Virus record (IMG/VR): IMGVR_UViG_3300031823_000008
Coordinates: 1-64,000 of that record
Strand: one strand, 5' to 3'
Length of the DNA stretch: 64,000 nt
DNA from: a virus
In this document: piece by piece, positions 1-8,342 of the stretch
How positions within the stretch are numbered: the stretch's first letter is position 1
Layout of the letters: every line of letters begins with the position of its first letter
The notes under the pieces: generated by a model
What the model saw: only the letters and a program-made list of their open reading frames with translations
The model's database searches: none
Told to the model about the DNA's origin: nothing
Position numbers and translations under genes: made by a program

Positions 1-1
1 T

Positions 2-280
2 GCCTTCGAGATCTTCGGCGGCAAGGTGAAGCGCAACGAGGAAGGCGCGTTTGTGGGCAACGATGGAACGCCGCTGGCTCAGTTCCTCGAAGAGGGTCTT
101 CGGTCGAAGCCCTATTTGCTGGCACCCAAAGACGTCGGGGGCGCCGGCGCACGCGGTGGACGGACCCAGGCCGGCGACAAACCGGTGCAGTTCGAATCGA
201 TCAAGCCCGGCATGTCGATGGCGGAAATCAACGCCGCGGCCGCCCAGATCAGCGCTGTCCTGCAGAACGGGCAGCGCTAA
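2..280 (+). CDS. probable capsid scaffold protein, C-terminal part (gene starts before window)
   Basis: The reading frame is open to the left edge, so this is the 3' end of a longer gene. The visible 92 residues are hydrophilic, with a glycine-rich stretch and a helical tail (AEINAAAAQISAVL). It lies 52 bp upstream of the coat gene and shares its strand, the usual place of a phage scaffold or scaffold-protease gene between portal and coat. The assignment rests on position and on the segment with FVGNDGTPLAQFLEE, which resembles C-terminal parts of phage scaffold-like proteins; the function is an inference. Confidence 0.5.
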   Translation, partial: AFEIFGGKVKRNEEGAFVGNDGTPLAQFLEEGLRSKPYLLAPKDVGGAGARGGRTQAGDKPVQFESIKPGMSMAEINAAAAQISAVLQNGQR

Positions 281-332
281 GGCAGTTCAATTCCGGGGGG
301 CTTCGAGCCCCCTTTAACTGGAGATATCAATA

Positions 333-1256
333 GTGCCCGACATTACTTCCGCCAATGTGGCGAATGCGATCGTGAAGTTTGTGGCGGTACAGGCCATGCC
401 CGCCCTGCTGTCCAACCTGGTGATGGGGAACCTGGTCAACCGGGACTTCGAGGCCACCTTGGGGAATAGCGGCGACACGATCAACGTGCCGATCCCGCCC
501 ACCCTGGTCGCCAACGACATTGCCGAAGGCGGATCGGTCCAGACCCAAAACCCCTCGCTCGGCAACGCCCAGATCGTCCTCAATACGCATGCCGAGGCGA
601 CCTTCCAGATCCCCGATGTGACGAAAGTACTGGCATTCCCCGCGCTCATGGCGACGCTCATGCAGCCCGCGGTCAATGCCATTGTGACCAAAGTCGAATC
701 GGATCTTCTGGCCACCTGGTCGCTGTTCACGGCGAACGCCGCGATCGGGGGCACCTCGGCGATGGATGAAGCCCGCGTCGACTTGGCCGAGAAGACGTTG
801 TTCGACAATTTGATCCCCCAGGGCGAGCCGAAATTCCTGGTGATCTCCAGCAGCTCGGCCAGTGCGGCGCGCCAGATCGGCCGCTTCACCGAATTTCAGA
901 CCGTCGGACCCGACAAGGGCGACGCCATCCTCTCGGCCTATCTGCCCGGTGGAAGTCCCGCCCTCTTCGGCAAAATCAAAGACTTCTATGTCTTCCGGTC
1001 GCAGTTGGTGGTCAACTCCACCAATTACAAGAACCTGGCCTTCCACCGTAACGCCTTGGGCATGGTCATCCGCCGGCTTCCTATTCCCCTTCCAGGGACG
1101 GGCGCGATCGCCGAGTACGGAGAGCTGGGCAACTTCGGCTTCCGCATCGTGATGTCCTACCAGCCCAACACGCTGGCGCAGCAGTTTACGGTCGATATCC
1201 TCTACGGAATCGGCATGCTGCGAAACACCCACCTGGTGGTCGTTCAGTCGACCTAA
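333..1256 (+). CDS. major capsid protein (P22 coat-like HK97 fold)
   Basis: A 307-residue protein with the layout of P22-type coat proteins: an N-terminal helix with ALLSNLVMGNLVNRDFE, a strand region with GDTINVPIPP, a spine helix region around residues 95-135, and a C-terminal strand-rich half. It should form the icosahedral shell. The start is GTG at 333, preceded by ACTGGAG about 10 bp upstream. It sits between the scaffold-like gene and small head genes, as expected for a coat gene. The fold family is judged from pattern, not from an alignment. Confidence 0.88.
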   Translation: MPDITSANVANAIVKFVAVQAMPALLSNLVMGNLVNRDFEATLGNSGDTINVPIPPTLVANDIAEGGSVQTQNPSLGNAQIVLNTHAEATFQIPDVTKVLAFPALMATLMQPAVNAIVTKVESDLLATWSLFTANAAIGGTSAMDEARVDLAEKTLFDNLIPQGEPKFLVISSSSASAARQIGRFTEFQTVGPDKGDAILSAYLPGGSPALFGKIKDFYVFRSQLVVNSTNYKNLAFHRNALGMVIRRLPIPLPGTGAIAEYGELGNFGFRIVMSYQPNTLAQQFTVDILYGIGMLRNTHLVVVQST

Positions 1257-1259
1257 AAC

Positions 1260-1643
1260 ATGGGACAGGACCTCAACAAGTACTGGAACGATGTCCGCGC
1301 CGTTCAGGCGCAGCTTCCCAAAGCGCGGATCTATTACCTGGTCACGATCGACAACCCTGAGAAGGATGTCGCCGCCGGCCGGGTAATGGATTTCGGCGAT
1401 TCCAAACAGGCGGCCCGCCGGATCGTGGAACGGACGCACGTCCTCGCCACTGCCGAACAGGTTGCTGCCTGGCAGGCGCAGCAGCAAAAGCAGGTCGAGG
1501 AATTGGCGGAGGCCGAACTGAACCGCAAGGGCCAGCTCGCCATGCCCAAGGAACTTCAGGATCTGGTGCGGCTGGCCGCCCAGTCCGTCCAGAAACAAAC
1601 CGAACCGGCGCCCCCGCCGGCGAAAACCAAGGAGAAATCGTAA
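1260..1643 (+). CDS. small head-region protein, unknown function
   Basis: 127 residues, starting 3 bp after the coat gene stop and ending directly at the next start codon. The middle is a glutamine/alanine-rich helix (about residues 60-90) that probably forms a coiled coil, and the C-terminus is proline- and lysine-rich. Position suggests a virion-assembly or capsid accessory role, but no family was recognised. Confidence 0.75.
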   Translation: MGQDLNKYWNDVRAVQAQLPKARIYYLVTIDNPEKDVAAGRVMDFGDSKQAARRIVERTHVLATAEQVAAWQAQQQKQVEELAEAELNRKGQLAMPKELQDLVRLAAQSVQKQTEPAPPPAKTKEKS

Positions 1644-2015
1644 ATGGCTGTACCGAAAGACATCACCACCGGCGAACAGGCCGTCACCGCCGCCGGCGCC
1701 GTAACGGGCTCGCTGTCCACGGCCGCCCTCACGGCTTTCAAGACGATTAAGCTCATGTGCCGCGGCCTGGCTGCCGGCAAGCGGGCGCTCTTCTCGATCG
1801 AAGATACCGCCAACGTCACGCCTTTCAGCGATGCGCTGCAGGTAGGGGTGGCCCATTTCATCGGCTCGCAACCGACCGAGGGCAGCGTCCGGGAATGGCA
1901 GACCTTTGACATTCCATTGACAAGATTCGGGGTGACGAACTCCGCGCTCCGGGTGAACTGTCTGTCGATCGATGCGACTCCGGGCACAGTTCTGGTTCAC
2001 GGCTGGCTGGAATAA
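1644..2015 (+). CDS. probable virion structural protein (unknown family)
   Basis: 123 residues, directly following the 1260-1643 gene with no gap. The N-terminus is alanine/threonine-rich and the rest looks beta-rich, with strands around residues 40-60 and 85-123 ending TVLVHGWLE. This is compatible with a capsid decoration or head-completion protein. It is the last gene before a strong terminator, so it closes the coat transcription unit. No specific family was recognised. Confidence 0.72.
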   Translation: MAVPKDITTGEQAVTAAGAVTGSLSTAALTAFKTIKLMCRGLAAGKRALFSIEDTANVTPFSDALQVGVAHFIGSQPTEGSVREWQTFDIPLTRFGVTNSALRVNCLSIDATPGTVLVHGWLE

Positions 2016-2046
2016 CGTTTTCGTCTCCTTGTTGAATTTCAACACC

Positions 2047-2085
2047 GGCGCGGGGGCTTCTGCATAGGCCCTCGCGCCGCCTTTT
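2047..2085 (+). terminator. intrinsic terminator after the coat gene unit
   Basis: A GC-rich hairpin (GGCGCGGGGGC pairing with GGCCCTCGCGCC, loop ttctgcata) is followed by GCCTTTTTC. It lies 32 bp after the 1644-2015 stop and would separate highly transcribed capsid genes from the connector genes. Confidence 0.72.
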
Positions 2086-2106
2086 TCATTTCTTCAGAGG
2101 GCTTGC

Positions 2107-2352
2107 ATGCTGAAAGCGGTTACGGATTCGTTGGATTTCCTCCTGCACCAGGAGATGTCGCGAGCGGTTGCTCCGGCTGCGCATAAACGCGCCGAAGAGC
2201 TGGTCGAGCAGCTCCATGTGGCCCTGGCGGAGACCATGTTCGACCTGATGCCGGCGCGGCCGCTGAAAGAGGATCCAGCCGGCGAGATGACCGCCGAGGA
2301 TCACGAGGCGCATGACTCTGAAGGCGGACCGGCGGTGAAAACGAAAACCTAA
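2107..2352 (+). CDS. small hypothetical protein
   Basis: 81 residues, mainly helical at the N-terminus and acidic then lysine-rich at the C-terminus. The ATG at 2107 follows TTCAGAGGGC, a plausible ribosome binding site. Its stop overlaps the start of the next gene by one base (TAATG), suggesting translational coupling. No family was recognised. Confidence 0.65.
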   Translation: MLKAVTDSLDFLLHQEMSRAVAPAAHKRAEELVEQLHVALAETMFDLMPARPLKEDPAGEMTAEDHEAHDSEGGPAVKTKT

Positions 2353-3317
2353 TGTTGTTCACAGACGGAGATATCGTCACTTCCGCGAATCTGTCGCAAA
2401 TTGACAGCGAAGTCTTGTCAGTGGCTTCCACCTCAAAGCCCGCGATTCAACTGGACGGTCCGGGCTCCCTCTGCGCCCAGGCATGGCAGGAATGCGGTGG
2501 AAAGATCGCCTCAGCCATGCAGATGTATACCTCATACCTTGCCAGCCCGGGTATGAGCGGTGGCGGAGTGGCGGCCATCTATAACGTCGGGACGGCGGCA
2601 CGCAACCAGGTCAGAGCACGGCTCAATCAGGTGGTGGCGACCGAATCGCAGTACGGACAGACCTCTTCCATGCTGCAGCTCTGGCTTTCGTACACAGCGT
2701 TACGGCTGTTCTTCCGCGATGCCAGCGCGCGGATGGGCAAGGACCGCCTCGAAACCAAATACGAGCGCTATTCGGCGGATGCGGACTACGCCTGGCGGCA
2801 GTTGCGGCAGAATGGCCTTCCCTATATCGCGAGTCCGATGGAAGCGCCCGGGGCGAAGCACGGCGCCAATGCCGGTAGCTGGTCAATCGCGAATCTTTCG
2901 ACCGTGGCGGGGACGGGTACCGCTCCCACCGTGGGGGTGGCAATCACCTATTACGACGCTTCAAAGTATGTCTCTGAGGCGAACACGATGAACGCCGAGA
3001 GCGGGCCGTCGGACATTCTGCAGATCGCGATTCCCGCAGCTTCCGTGCTTCAGGTCTCGATTGCCGGCTTGAATCCGCCCAACGGCACGATGGACCAGGT
3101 GGGGCTCTCACAGGGTGCGTGGACGCCTCTGAACGCGACTCATTGGATTCTCTGGGTCGGCCTGGCCGGATCGCCGCTCTATTGGCAGGCGGCAATCCCG
3201 ATCGCGACGAAGACATACACGCTCGCGGGCGATCCGGTGGCGACGGGAAACATCCTTGGCCTCGGTCAATGGCCGGACTTGAATCTGACCTTCCAGGCGA
3301 CGGTGGGGAGGGGATGA
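2352..3317 (+). CDS. probable head-tail connector/adaptor-region virion protein
   Basis: 321 residues. The N-terminus has LFTDGDIVTSANLSQIDSE, a long helical region spans about residues 70-150 with many Arg and Tyr (KYERYSADADYAWRQLRQNG), and the C-terminal half is beta-rich. Such a helical N-domain with a beta tail in this genomic slot (after coat, before head morphogenesis) fits an adaptor or head-closure protein, but the precise role is an inference. Confidence 0.7.
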   Translation: MLFTDGDIVTSANLSQIDSEVLSVASTSKPAIQLDGPGSLCAQAWQECGGKIASAMQMYTSYLASPGMSGGGVAAIYNVGTAARNQVRARLNQVVATESQYGQTSSMLQLWLSYTALRLFFRDASARMGKDRLETKYERYSADADYAWRQLRQNGLPYIASPMEAPGAKHGANAGSWSIANLSTVAGTGTAPTVGVAITYYDASKYVSEANTMNAESGPSDILQIAIPAASVLQVSIAGLNPPNGTMDQVGLSQGAWTPLNATHWILWVGLAGSPLYWQAAIPIATKTYTLAGDPVATGNILGLGQWPDLNLTFQATVGRG

Positions 3318-3601
3318 ACATGCTTCGCGCGGGACTCGCCCAAGATACTCCCTGGTTTAGCGGGATGCGTTTCATTCTTGCCAGGGCATTGGATCGATGC
3401 GCCGACTTTATCCGCCCGACGGCGAGCATGTCCGATATTCGGATGGGCATGACGCCAAAGCAGGACCGCAAAGTTAGAGCGGCAATTGTTGGAACATTCG
3501 GACCCCGCGAACCTATCTGCCTCCCGTTGCGATATGCCATTCCGGTAAGCGACTTGACGGCAAAGGACATCTCCGAATACCAGGAGTGGGGAGGCCGTTG
3601 A
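3314..3601 (+). CDS. small hypothetical protein
   Basis: 95 residues. The ATG at 3314 overlaps the previous stop (ATGA) and follows GGGGAGGGG, so this start is preferred to longer in-frame starts inside the upstream gene. Rich in Arg and Met, with no recognised domain. Position in the head module suggests a minor virion or assembly role. Confidence 0.62.
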   Translation: MNMLRAGLAQDTPWFSGMRFILARALDRCADFIRPTASMSDIRMGMTPKQDRKVRAAIVGTFGPREPICLPLRYAIPVSDLTAKDISEYQEWGGR

Positions 3602-3606
3602 AAACT

Positions 3607-4668
3607 ATGCTATTCTCATTTCGGAGTTCTCGAAGTCGCCTGCGATCAGCAGGTAGTCGTACCAGGGCTACCCTCGCAGTTTGTACAGAGTTACTCCTCG
3701 CGTTATTCCTGTGCGGGTGCGTCCTGCCCGCTCAGGAGATTAGCGACCACTCCGTCGATTCCAAAACCATCCCCTGGCGATTTGCATATCTCGAACCGGG
3801 ATCCTGTGCCCTCGGCGAAGCCTATCTGAACGTCACGACGGGGCATTTGCGATGGTGCTCTTCGCCCAATACCTGGACCGATCTTCTCGGCGGCGGCGCC
3901 GGAATCTCCGCATGTTCCACGACCCCTCCCACCGCGGGAACCGCAGGACAGGTCTGCCTCGATAGCACCAGCACTCTCCAGGCGTGCCATCAGTCGGGCG
4001 CATGCTCGGTGAGCGGCGATTGGCACGCGGCCGGGAGTTCGTCTCTCACCAATTACTCGACGATTGCGGCACTGACCGGGTATCCGGCCTCCTTTACTCC
4101 GACTGCCCATGCGGCGAGTCATGCGAGTGGCGGAACCGATGCCGTGACGCTGATAGAGTCGCAGGTGACGAACCTACCCTCCGACCTTGCGGCGAAGCAG
4201 GCGACGCTGACCAATTATTCGAGCGTCTCGGCATTGACCGGGTATCCGGCGTCATTCACTCCCACCGCTCACGCGGCATCTCACGCCTCGGGCGGAAGCG
4301 ATCCCGTCACGCTGCTGGAATCGCAGATCACCAACCTTACGGCAGATCTCGCCGCAAGGGCGCTAACGGTGGCCACCGGGACCACTGCTACGAGCGGAGC
4401 CGGGTCAATCAGCAATTTGGGATCGATCACGAGCGCCACCTGTCAAACCCTGACCATCACTTCAGCCAGCGTTTTGAGCACCGATGTTTTGAGCGCGAGT
4501 GCCGTGGGGAACATCGGAGCACTGACTGGGTTCGTTCCAGCGACGACGGGTGGATTGACGATAAGCCCCTGGGCAGGCAGCGGAAACGTAAATTTCGAGG
4601 TCTGCAACTGGACGGCCAGCGCCATCACTTCGGGGAATGTCCGACTTAACTGGAGGGTGGCCCGATAA
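3607..4668 (+). CDS. exported fibre-like protein with tandem 54-residue repeats
   Basis: 353 residues from the ATG at 3607 (GGGGAGG 12 bp upstream; a GTG at 3586 in the same frame is an alternative). After a basic N-terminus there is a hydrophobic segment with LLLALFLCGC, resembling a signal peptide with a possible lipobox. Residues about 147-254 are two tandem 54-residue repeats with AHAASHASGG, a motif common in phage tail and head fibres. A signal peptide on a fibre-like protein is unusual and recurs later in this genome. Probable role: surface fibre or decoration. Confidence 0.65.
   Translation: MLFSFRSSRSRLRSAGSRTRATLAVCTELLLALFLCGCVLPAQEISDHSVDSKTIPWRFAYLEPGSCALGEAYLNVTTGHLRWCSSPNTWTDLLGGGAGISACSTTPPTAGTAGQVCLDSTSTLQACHQSGACSVSGDWHAAGSSSLTNYSTIAALTGYPASFTPTAHAASHASGGTDAVTLIESQVTNLPSDLAAKQATLTNYSSVSALTGYPASFTPTAHAASHASGGSDPVTLLESQITNLTADLAARALTVATGTTATSGAGSISNLGSITSATCQTLTITSASVLSTDVLSASAVGNIGALTGFVPATTGGLTISPWAGSGNVNFEVCNWTASAITSGNVRLNWRVAR
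4045..4368 (+). repeat. two tandem 162-bp coding repeats in fibre-like gene
   Basis: Units at 4045-4206 and 4207-4368 each encode 54 residues beginning LTNYS and containing TGYPASFTPTAHAASHASGG. The proteins are about 80% identical, whereas the DNA has diverged at many synonymous sites, so the duplication is not recent. Confidence 0.85.
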
Positions 4669-4681
4669 ATCGGGAGGGATC

Positions 4682-5527
4682 ATGCCTGACCTCCAGCCCA
4701 TCATCGCGAGGCACAACGCGGCGCAGGATAGCCTCGTAGCTCATTTCGAGTCGCACCTCCGCGAGATCACCATGCGCGCGCAAGGGCGCGTGATTGCCCG
4801 CCTGCAGGCCGCGCTCTCGATCACCGACGGCGCAATCGATTCAACCGCCGGCAACATGTTGATCCTCCGGAACTCCGGCAAGATGTTCATGGACGAGATG
4901 GACAAGGCTGGCTACCAGCGCCTCGTTGCCGCCTTCGTCGCAGAGTTCCGAGGCACGCTGCCGTTTCTGCAGGAGACCATCGAAACGCTGGGCGATCAGA
5001 TCGGCCAGAACTGGGGACCGCAGCTCGGGTTCACGGCGCGGGATCTATCTCTTCTCGGAGCGGTGCAGGCAAACACGGTGGCAGCGCTCGAAGGGGCGAT
5101 GCAGGCTTCCGCCGGCGCGGCGATTACGCGCGGGCTGTTCGGTGTCGCGGGGCTGAAGTTCGGCTCGCTGGTGGAAACATTGAGCACGCGGTTTGAGATG
5201 GGAATCGGGCGGGCGCGGACGGTCGCGGACACCGCGATGTCTGTCTGGTATGCGACGGCCAGCGATCGCGCGTTTCAGATTATCGCCAAGGATCTTCCGC
5301 AACAGGAACTGCGATACCGATATTCAGGTCCTACGGACAAGCTGGAGCGGCCATTCTGCCGGCATTTGACGGACGTGGCTAAGGCTTACACGCGCGAGCA
5401 AATCGGGGGGATGAATAACGGGCAGATCCCCAATGTGATGCTGAGCCGCGGTGGATTCAACTGCCGGCATCAGTGGAACCTGGACACTAAGGCTCTGGTT
5501 CTTCAGATGCCGCGGGCGGTGGCGTGA
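4682..5527 (+). CDS. phage head morphogenesis protein (SPP1 gp7 / Mu gpF-like minor head protein)
   Basis: 281 residues. The helical N-terminal two thirds is followed by the family's C-terminal module with spaced Cys and His: PFCRHLTDVAKAYTREQI, then GGFNCRHQW near the end. These minor head proteins associate with the portal during procapsid assembly. The ATG at 4682 has GGGAGGG just upstream and is preferred to one at 4637. The gene lies among head genes, consistent with the role. Confidence 0.83.
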   Translation: MPDLQPIIARHNAAQDSLVAHFESHLREITMRAQGRVIARLQAALSITDGAIDSTAGNMLILRNSGKMFMDEMDKAGYQRLVAAFVAEFRGTLPFLQETIETLGDQIGQNWGPQLGFTARDLSLLGAVQANTVAALEGAMQASAGAAITRGLFGVAGLKFGSLVETLSTRFEMGIGRARTVADTAMSVWYATASDRAFQIIAKDLPQQELRYRYSGPTDKLERPFCRHLTDVAKAYTREQIGGMNNGQIPNVMLSRGGFNCRHQWNLDTKALVLQMPRAVA

Positions 5528-5636
5528 TGACGGTGAGAGGCGTGGGGATCGTAGGGCGGAGTGGGTCCAGCTTGTATGCCTTGCCCATCAGCCGCACGGT
5601 AATGATGGGGCGCGGTAGTTCGATGGGGTCAGGCAC
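5487..5636 (-). CDS. small proline-rich hypothetical protein
   Basis: 49 residues from a GTG at 5636 that overlaps the end of the upstream reverse-strand gene (GTG within CGTGCCTGA). Proline-rich, with an acidic end PPPAASEEPEP. It overlaps the 3' end of the head morphogenesis gene by 41 bp in convergent orientation. Supported mainly by the overlap arrangement; function unknown. Confidence 0.42.
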   Translation of the reverse strand: MPDPIELPRPIITVRLMGKAYKLDPLRPTIPTPLTVITPPPAASEEPEP

Positions 5637-5775
5637 GCTCTCGCCTCGCCTTCTGGCGCGCTTTGAGCGTGTGAACCTTCTCCTCAAGAGAGACCAGCCG
5701 CATCTCGCGCAACATCTCTTCGATAGCATCAAGCCGCTTGCGGATCCATTTCTTGTCTTTGTCGGTCAGGCTCAT
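5629..5775 (-). CDS. small helical basic protein
   Basis: 48 residues: MSLTDKDKKW, then a continuous charged helix ending QKARRERA. The ATG at 5775 follows TCAGGAG on the reverse strand. It lies in a three-gene reverse-strand island inside the structural module. Likely a small coiled-coil or nucleic-acid-interacting protein; function unknown. Confidence 0.55.
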   Translation of the reverse strand: MSLTDKDKKWIRKRLDAIEEMLREMRLVSLEEKVHTLKARQKARRERA

Positions 5776-5888
5776 GTGGCTCCTGAGAAGTTACCGGAGC
5801 TTGCCTACTCCGATTGCTCGGTTTTCCTCCGAGAGGCTCCGTCGAATGCGGAGACCGCGTTGCGGCGAGGCACGCGGCGGAGACTAAC

Positions 5889-6206
5889 TCAGTTTCTCGA
5901 TTTCCCGTTGCTGTGCTCAGCGGTAATGGCGCGAATCAGCCCGTCGAGGTTTTCCTCCAGCCGCTTCATGCGGGCGTCGGACGAATCGACGTATTTCGAA
6001 ATCGACTCGGTCAAGGTCGCCATGGATCGCTGGCCCACTTCCTGGGCCTCGATGACGCGGGCCATTGCGTGGTTGTGCTTCGCCTGCCATGCATCACTGG
6101 CTGCGGCGGATTCCTTGCGCCAGGCGGCATTTTCTGCAGCGGAGGCGCGCTGGATTTCGGTGATGGCCAATAAATTGGCCTCGATGCGGTCGAGTCTTTC
6201 GGTCAA
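5889..6206 (-). CDS. coiled-coil protein
   Basis: 105 residues, almost entirely helical with heptad-like spacing; C-terminal part SSDARMKRLEENLDGLIRAI. The start is TTG at 6206, decided by AGGAGAG 6 bp upstream. The C-terminus resembles that of the coiled-coil protein at 48914-49153 (TDARIAEIGERIDKLVSGI), so the two are probably distant paralogues. It lies antisense to the head/tail genes as an independently expressed small gene, like a moron. Role unknown. Confidence 0.7.
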   Translation of the reverse strand: MTERLDRIEANLLAITEIQRASAAENAAWRKESAAASDAWQAKHNHAMARVIEAQEVGQRSMATLTESISKYVDSSDARMKRLEENLDGLIRAITAEHSNGKSRN

Positions 6207-6281
6207 GTTGTTACTCTCCTGTGCGGTTGAATGTCCGCACTCCTTCTATTCTAGCTCGCGCGCATTGGGAAAGGTGGCAAT

Positions 6282-6548
6282 TTGAGGCCGATTTCCCCAG
6301 TTATTCCGGGCTGGAAGGAACCGCTAACACGGGCCGTCTTCGCTGAACACCAGCCTGAATATATCGCCCTTCCCGCTGTCCTCTTGCCGGATGGAACGGT
6401 CATCACGCGCTGGCGTTTGACCTGGGCGGAGTGCTTCCGACTTTTACGCACTCGTCAGCTCTGGTTAACGATACTGACGTTCAACCACCCGCTGCAGCCC
6501 GTCAAGCTCGACACAATTTGCCCAACGCCCGGGGTCAATCATGGCTGA
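6282..6548 (+). CDS. conserved small phage protein
   Basis: 88 residues starting at TTG 6282 after AAAGGTGG. The pattern MRPISPVIPG, AEHQPEYIALPAV, DGTVITRWRLTWAEC and LTFNHPLQPVKLDT matches a small protein often seen in tailed phages, near connector or lysis genes, whose function is not established. It overlaps the next gene by 8 bp. Confidence 0.7.
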   Translation: MRPISPVIPGWKEPLTRAVFAEHQPEYIALPAVLLPDGTVITRWRLTWAECFRLLRTRQLWLTILTFNHPLQPVKLDTICPTPGVNHG

Positions 6549-7221
6549 TTTCGCCACATTCCTGGGTCCCCACGGCGCGCCGGCCCCGGCCGCGATCCGC
6601 GCCACCGTCGCCGCTATCGGCACCATCACCGTGGGCGATCTGCTGTATGTCGGCCAGGGCTACAAGTCGCGGATTCGCGAGCGCACCTTCGCCGGGATCG
6701 ACGTCAACGGCGCGCCCTTTGCACCGTACTCGGAGCGCGGCCCCTTTTACCTGTACGTGAACCAGGACGCAACCACGGGCCGCGCAGCGCGTGCGGTGGC
6801 CTCGGCAAATCGTCATGCCAAGACAGGACGCATCGGGATCCGGACGCCGACGGGCATCAAGTATGAAAGCTATGCGGCAGCAAAGAGCGCGCATGGGTCA
6901 GGAGTCAATCTCTATGGAATGGAGCAGCATCCCCACATGCTGGATTTGATTACGGTGCGAGCCGGTGGATCCGAGATCTCGGGAACGACCGGCGCTTTCG
7001 ATTTTGGCAGTGAATTCGAAGCGTTCAGCGGCAATCAGCCCTGCAGCAACTTGACGCTCGGATTCTACGGCGATGAAGCGCTGCGCGCCGAGGGCAACAA
7101 CGAAGGTACGGGCAAGGGCGGCGTGAAACGCGAGTTCTTCGCGCTGAGTGCGGCGGATCTGACGTGGGGCGAAAAGGCGATCGCGGAGCGTCTGGTGATT
7201 CGCGCGAGGGCGGCGGCATGA
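6541..7221 (+). CDS. probable virion morphogenesis / tail completion protein
   Basis: 226 residues. The N-terminal helix is followed by KSRIRERTFAGIDVNGAPFAPYSERG, reminiscent of the Mu gpG / P2 gpS family of tail completion proteins, then an extended middle with HMLDLITVRAGG and a C-terminal helix. Its place between connector genes and the tail terminator fits this. The family call is from pattern only. Confidence 0.65.
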   Translation: MADFATFLGPHGAPAPAAIRATVAAIGTITVGDLLYVGQGYKSRIRERTFAGIDVNGAPFAPYSERGPFYLYVNQDATTGRAARAVASANRHAKTGRIGIRTPTGIKYESYAAAKSAHGSGVNLYGMEQHPHMLDLITVRAGGSEISGTTGAFDFGSEFEAFSGNQPCSNLTLGFYGDEALRAEGNNEGTGKGGVKREFFALSAADLTWGEKAIAERLVIRARAAA

Positions 7222-7487
7222 GCCAATTCCTCGATCTCAGCGAGCGCGAAAAGCAGATTCTGTGGGACCTGTTCCTCGGGTTCAGCATGCCGGAAATCGC
7301 CGCCCGTCGAGGCCTCACGCGGTGCTCGCTCGCTGCAAGGTTCAGCCGGACCTCCGCGCGGGAAGGCTGCAGGAACACGCAGTGCCTGCTGGTGCGATTC
7401 ATCCAGGAGTATCTCGGCGTGGGCGAACCGTTCCCGGCGATCGCTGAGCCCTACGATCCTGTCATCGCGAGAGGGGCGGCCGCGTGA
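7218..7487 (+). CDS. small LuxR-type helix-turn-helix protein in the connector cluster
   Basis: 89 residues from the ATG at 7218, which overlaps the previous stop (ATGA). Residues about 7-60 fit a GerE/LuxR DNA-binding domain (LSEREKQILWDLFLGFSMPEIAARRGL). No sensor or receiver domain is present. Finding it between the tail completion and tail terminator genes is odd; it may autoregulate late genes or have been recruited as an assembly factor. It overlaps the next gene by 4 bp. Confidence 0.68.
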   Translation: MSQFLDLSEREKQILWDLFLGFSMPEIAARRGLTRCSLAARFSRTSAREGCRNTQCLLVRFIQEYLGVGEPFPAIAEPYDPVIARGAAA

Positions 7488-8011
7488 TCTCAAAGACCAT
7501 CCGCGATGCCATTCTCGCGCAGTTGTCGGCCCCTGGAAGCGGCATCAATGACCGGATGCTGTTGCTGGCGGCGAACTACGGGCAGGACGCCTACGCGATC
7601 GATTGGTCGGATGCCAGCCCGAATTTCCTGTTCGGTCGGATCGATCCGGATTCGATCGAAGAGTCGAGCGTCCTTACCTATCCCCTCGTGACCATCGATA
7701 CCGGCGCAGCGGTGGGGCAGGACATCATTTACGACTCGACCTTCTCGGGTTCGGTGATGGCTCTGATAGACATCCACCATAGCTGGCCGAATGAATCGGT
7801 GCTGTCGGACTTCGCCTCCCTGGTCGACATGACCGAAGATGCCGTGATTTCCTGCCTTCACGATCCCAACCAGCAAAACATCTGGAGCAGCTTTGGGAAC
7901 CTCCTTCTTGCCAAGGGCGGCATCACTTCGCAGCGGGGCAGGATTACATTCGGCGGCGAGAATTGGCGGCAGAGTTTGCGGATTTCGTGCCGCATGGAGT
8001 TGACGGTTTGA
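7484..8011 (+). CDS. probable tail terminator / head-tail joining protein
   Basis: 175 residues, starting GTG/ATG-coupled at the end of the LuxR-like gene. An N-terminal helix (SKTIRDAILAQL) is followed by beta strands and a long helix, ending SLRISCRMELTV, the general alpha-beta layout of tail terminator proteins. It is placed directly before the tail tube region. Assigned from gene order and fold impression. Confidence 0.58.
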   Translation: MISKTIRDAILAQLSAPGSGINDRMLLLAANYGQDAYAIDWSDASPNFLFGRIDPDSIEESSVLTYPLVTIDTGAAVGQDIIYDSTFSGSVMALIDIHHSWPNESVLSDFASLVDMTEDAVISCLHDPNQQNIWSSFGNLLLAKGGITSQRGRITFGGENWRQSLRISCRMELTV

Positions 8012-8021
8012 GAGGAATTCT

Positions 8022-8339
8022 ATGCTTTACGTGAACGTTGGCGGACCGTTTGAAATCACGGATACGCCCCACAAGATCGAGACCTGGGGGCAGCCTGTCG
8101 AGATCCCCGAAGATCTGGCGCGAGGCGCGATCGCAGACGGAGCGCACCTGCTGCCGAAAGATCATTTCGACCGCATGGGCTTCTCGGCCGAAGAACTGAA
8201 GCTCACCAATGCGCGCCTGCAGGCCAATGCGCCCGCTTCATTCCATCAGAAACATGCAGCCGCGATTCAGGCGGCGCGGCAATATCGCGAGACGCTCAAA
8301 GCCGAGACGTCCACCGAAGCTATCGAGAGTAAGGAGTAA
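8022..8339 (+). CDS. hypothetical protein of the tail module
   Basis: 105 residues. The first 60 look like a small beta domain (MLYVNVGGPFEITDTP) and the rest is a basic helix. GAGAGGAATTC precedes the ATG. It sits immediately before the tail tube gene. No family was recognised. Confidence 0.68.
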   Translation: MLYVNVGGPFEITDTPHKIETWGQPVEIPEDLARGAIADGAHLLPKDHFDRMGFSAEELKLTNARLQANAPASFHQKHAAAIQAARQYRETLKAETSTEAIESKE

Positions 8340-8342
8340 TTC

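Noticed and set aside
327-2045. 572-codon reverse-strand open frame across the coat gene region
   Set aside because: Antisense shadow: composition is Arg/Gly/Asp-heavy without domain character, and the forward genes have good starts, tight spacing and recognisable capsid features.
5524-6285. 253-codon forward frame
   Set aside because: It runs antisense to three reverse-strand small genes, one with a strong ribosome binding site, and has no domain pattern.
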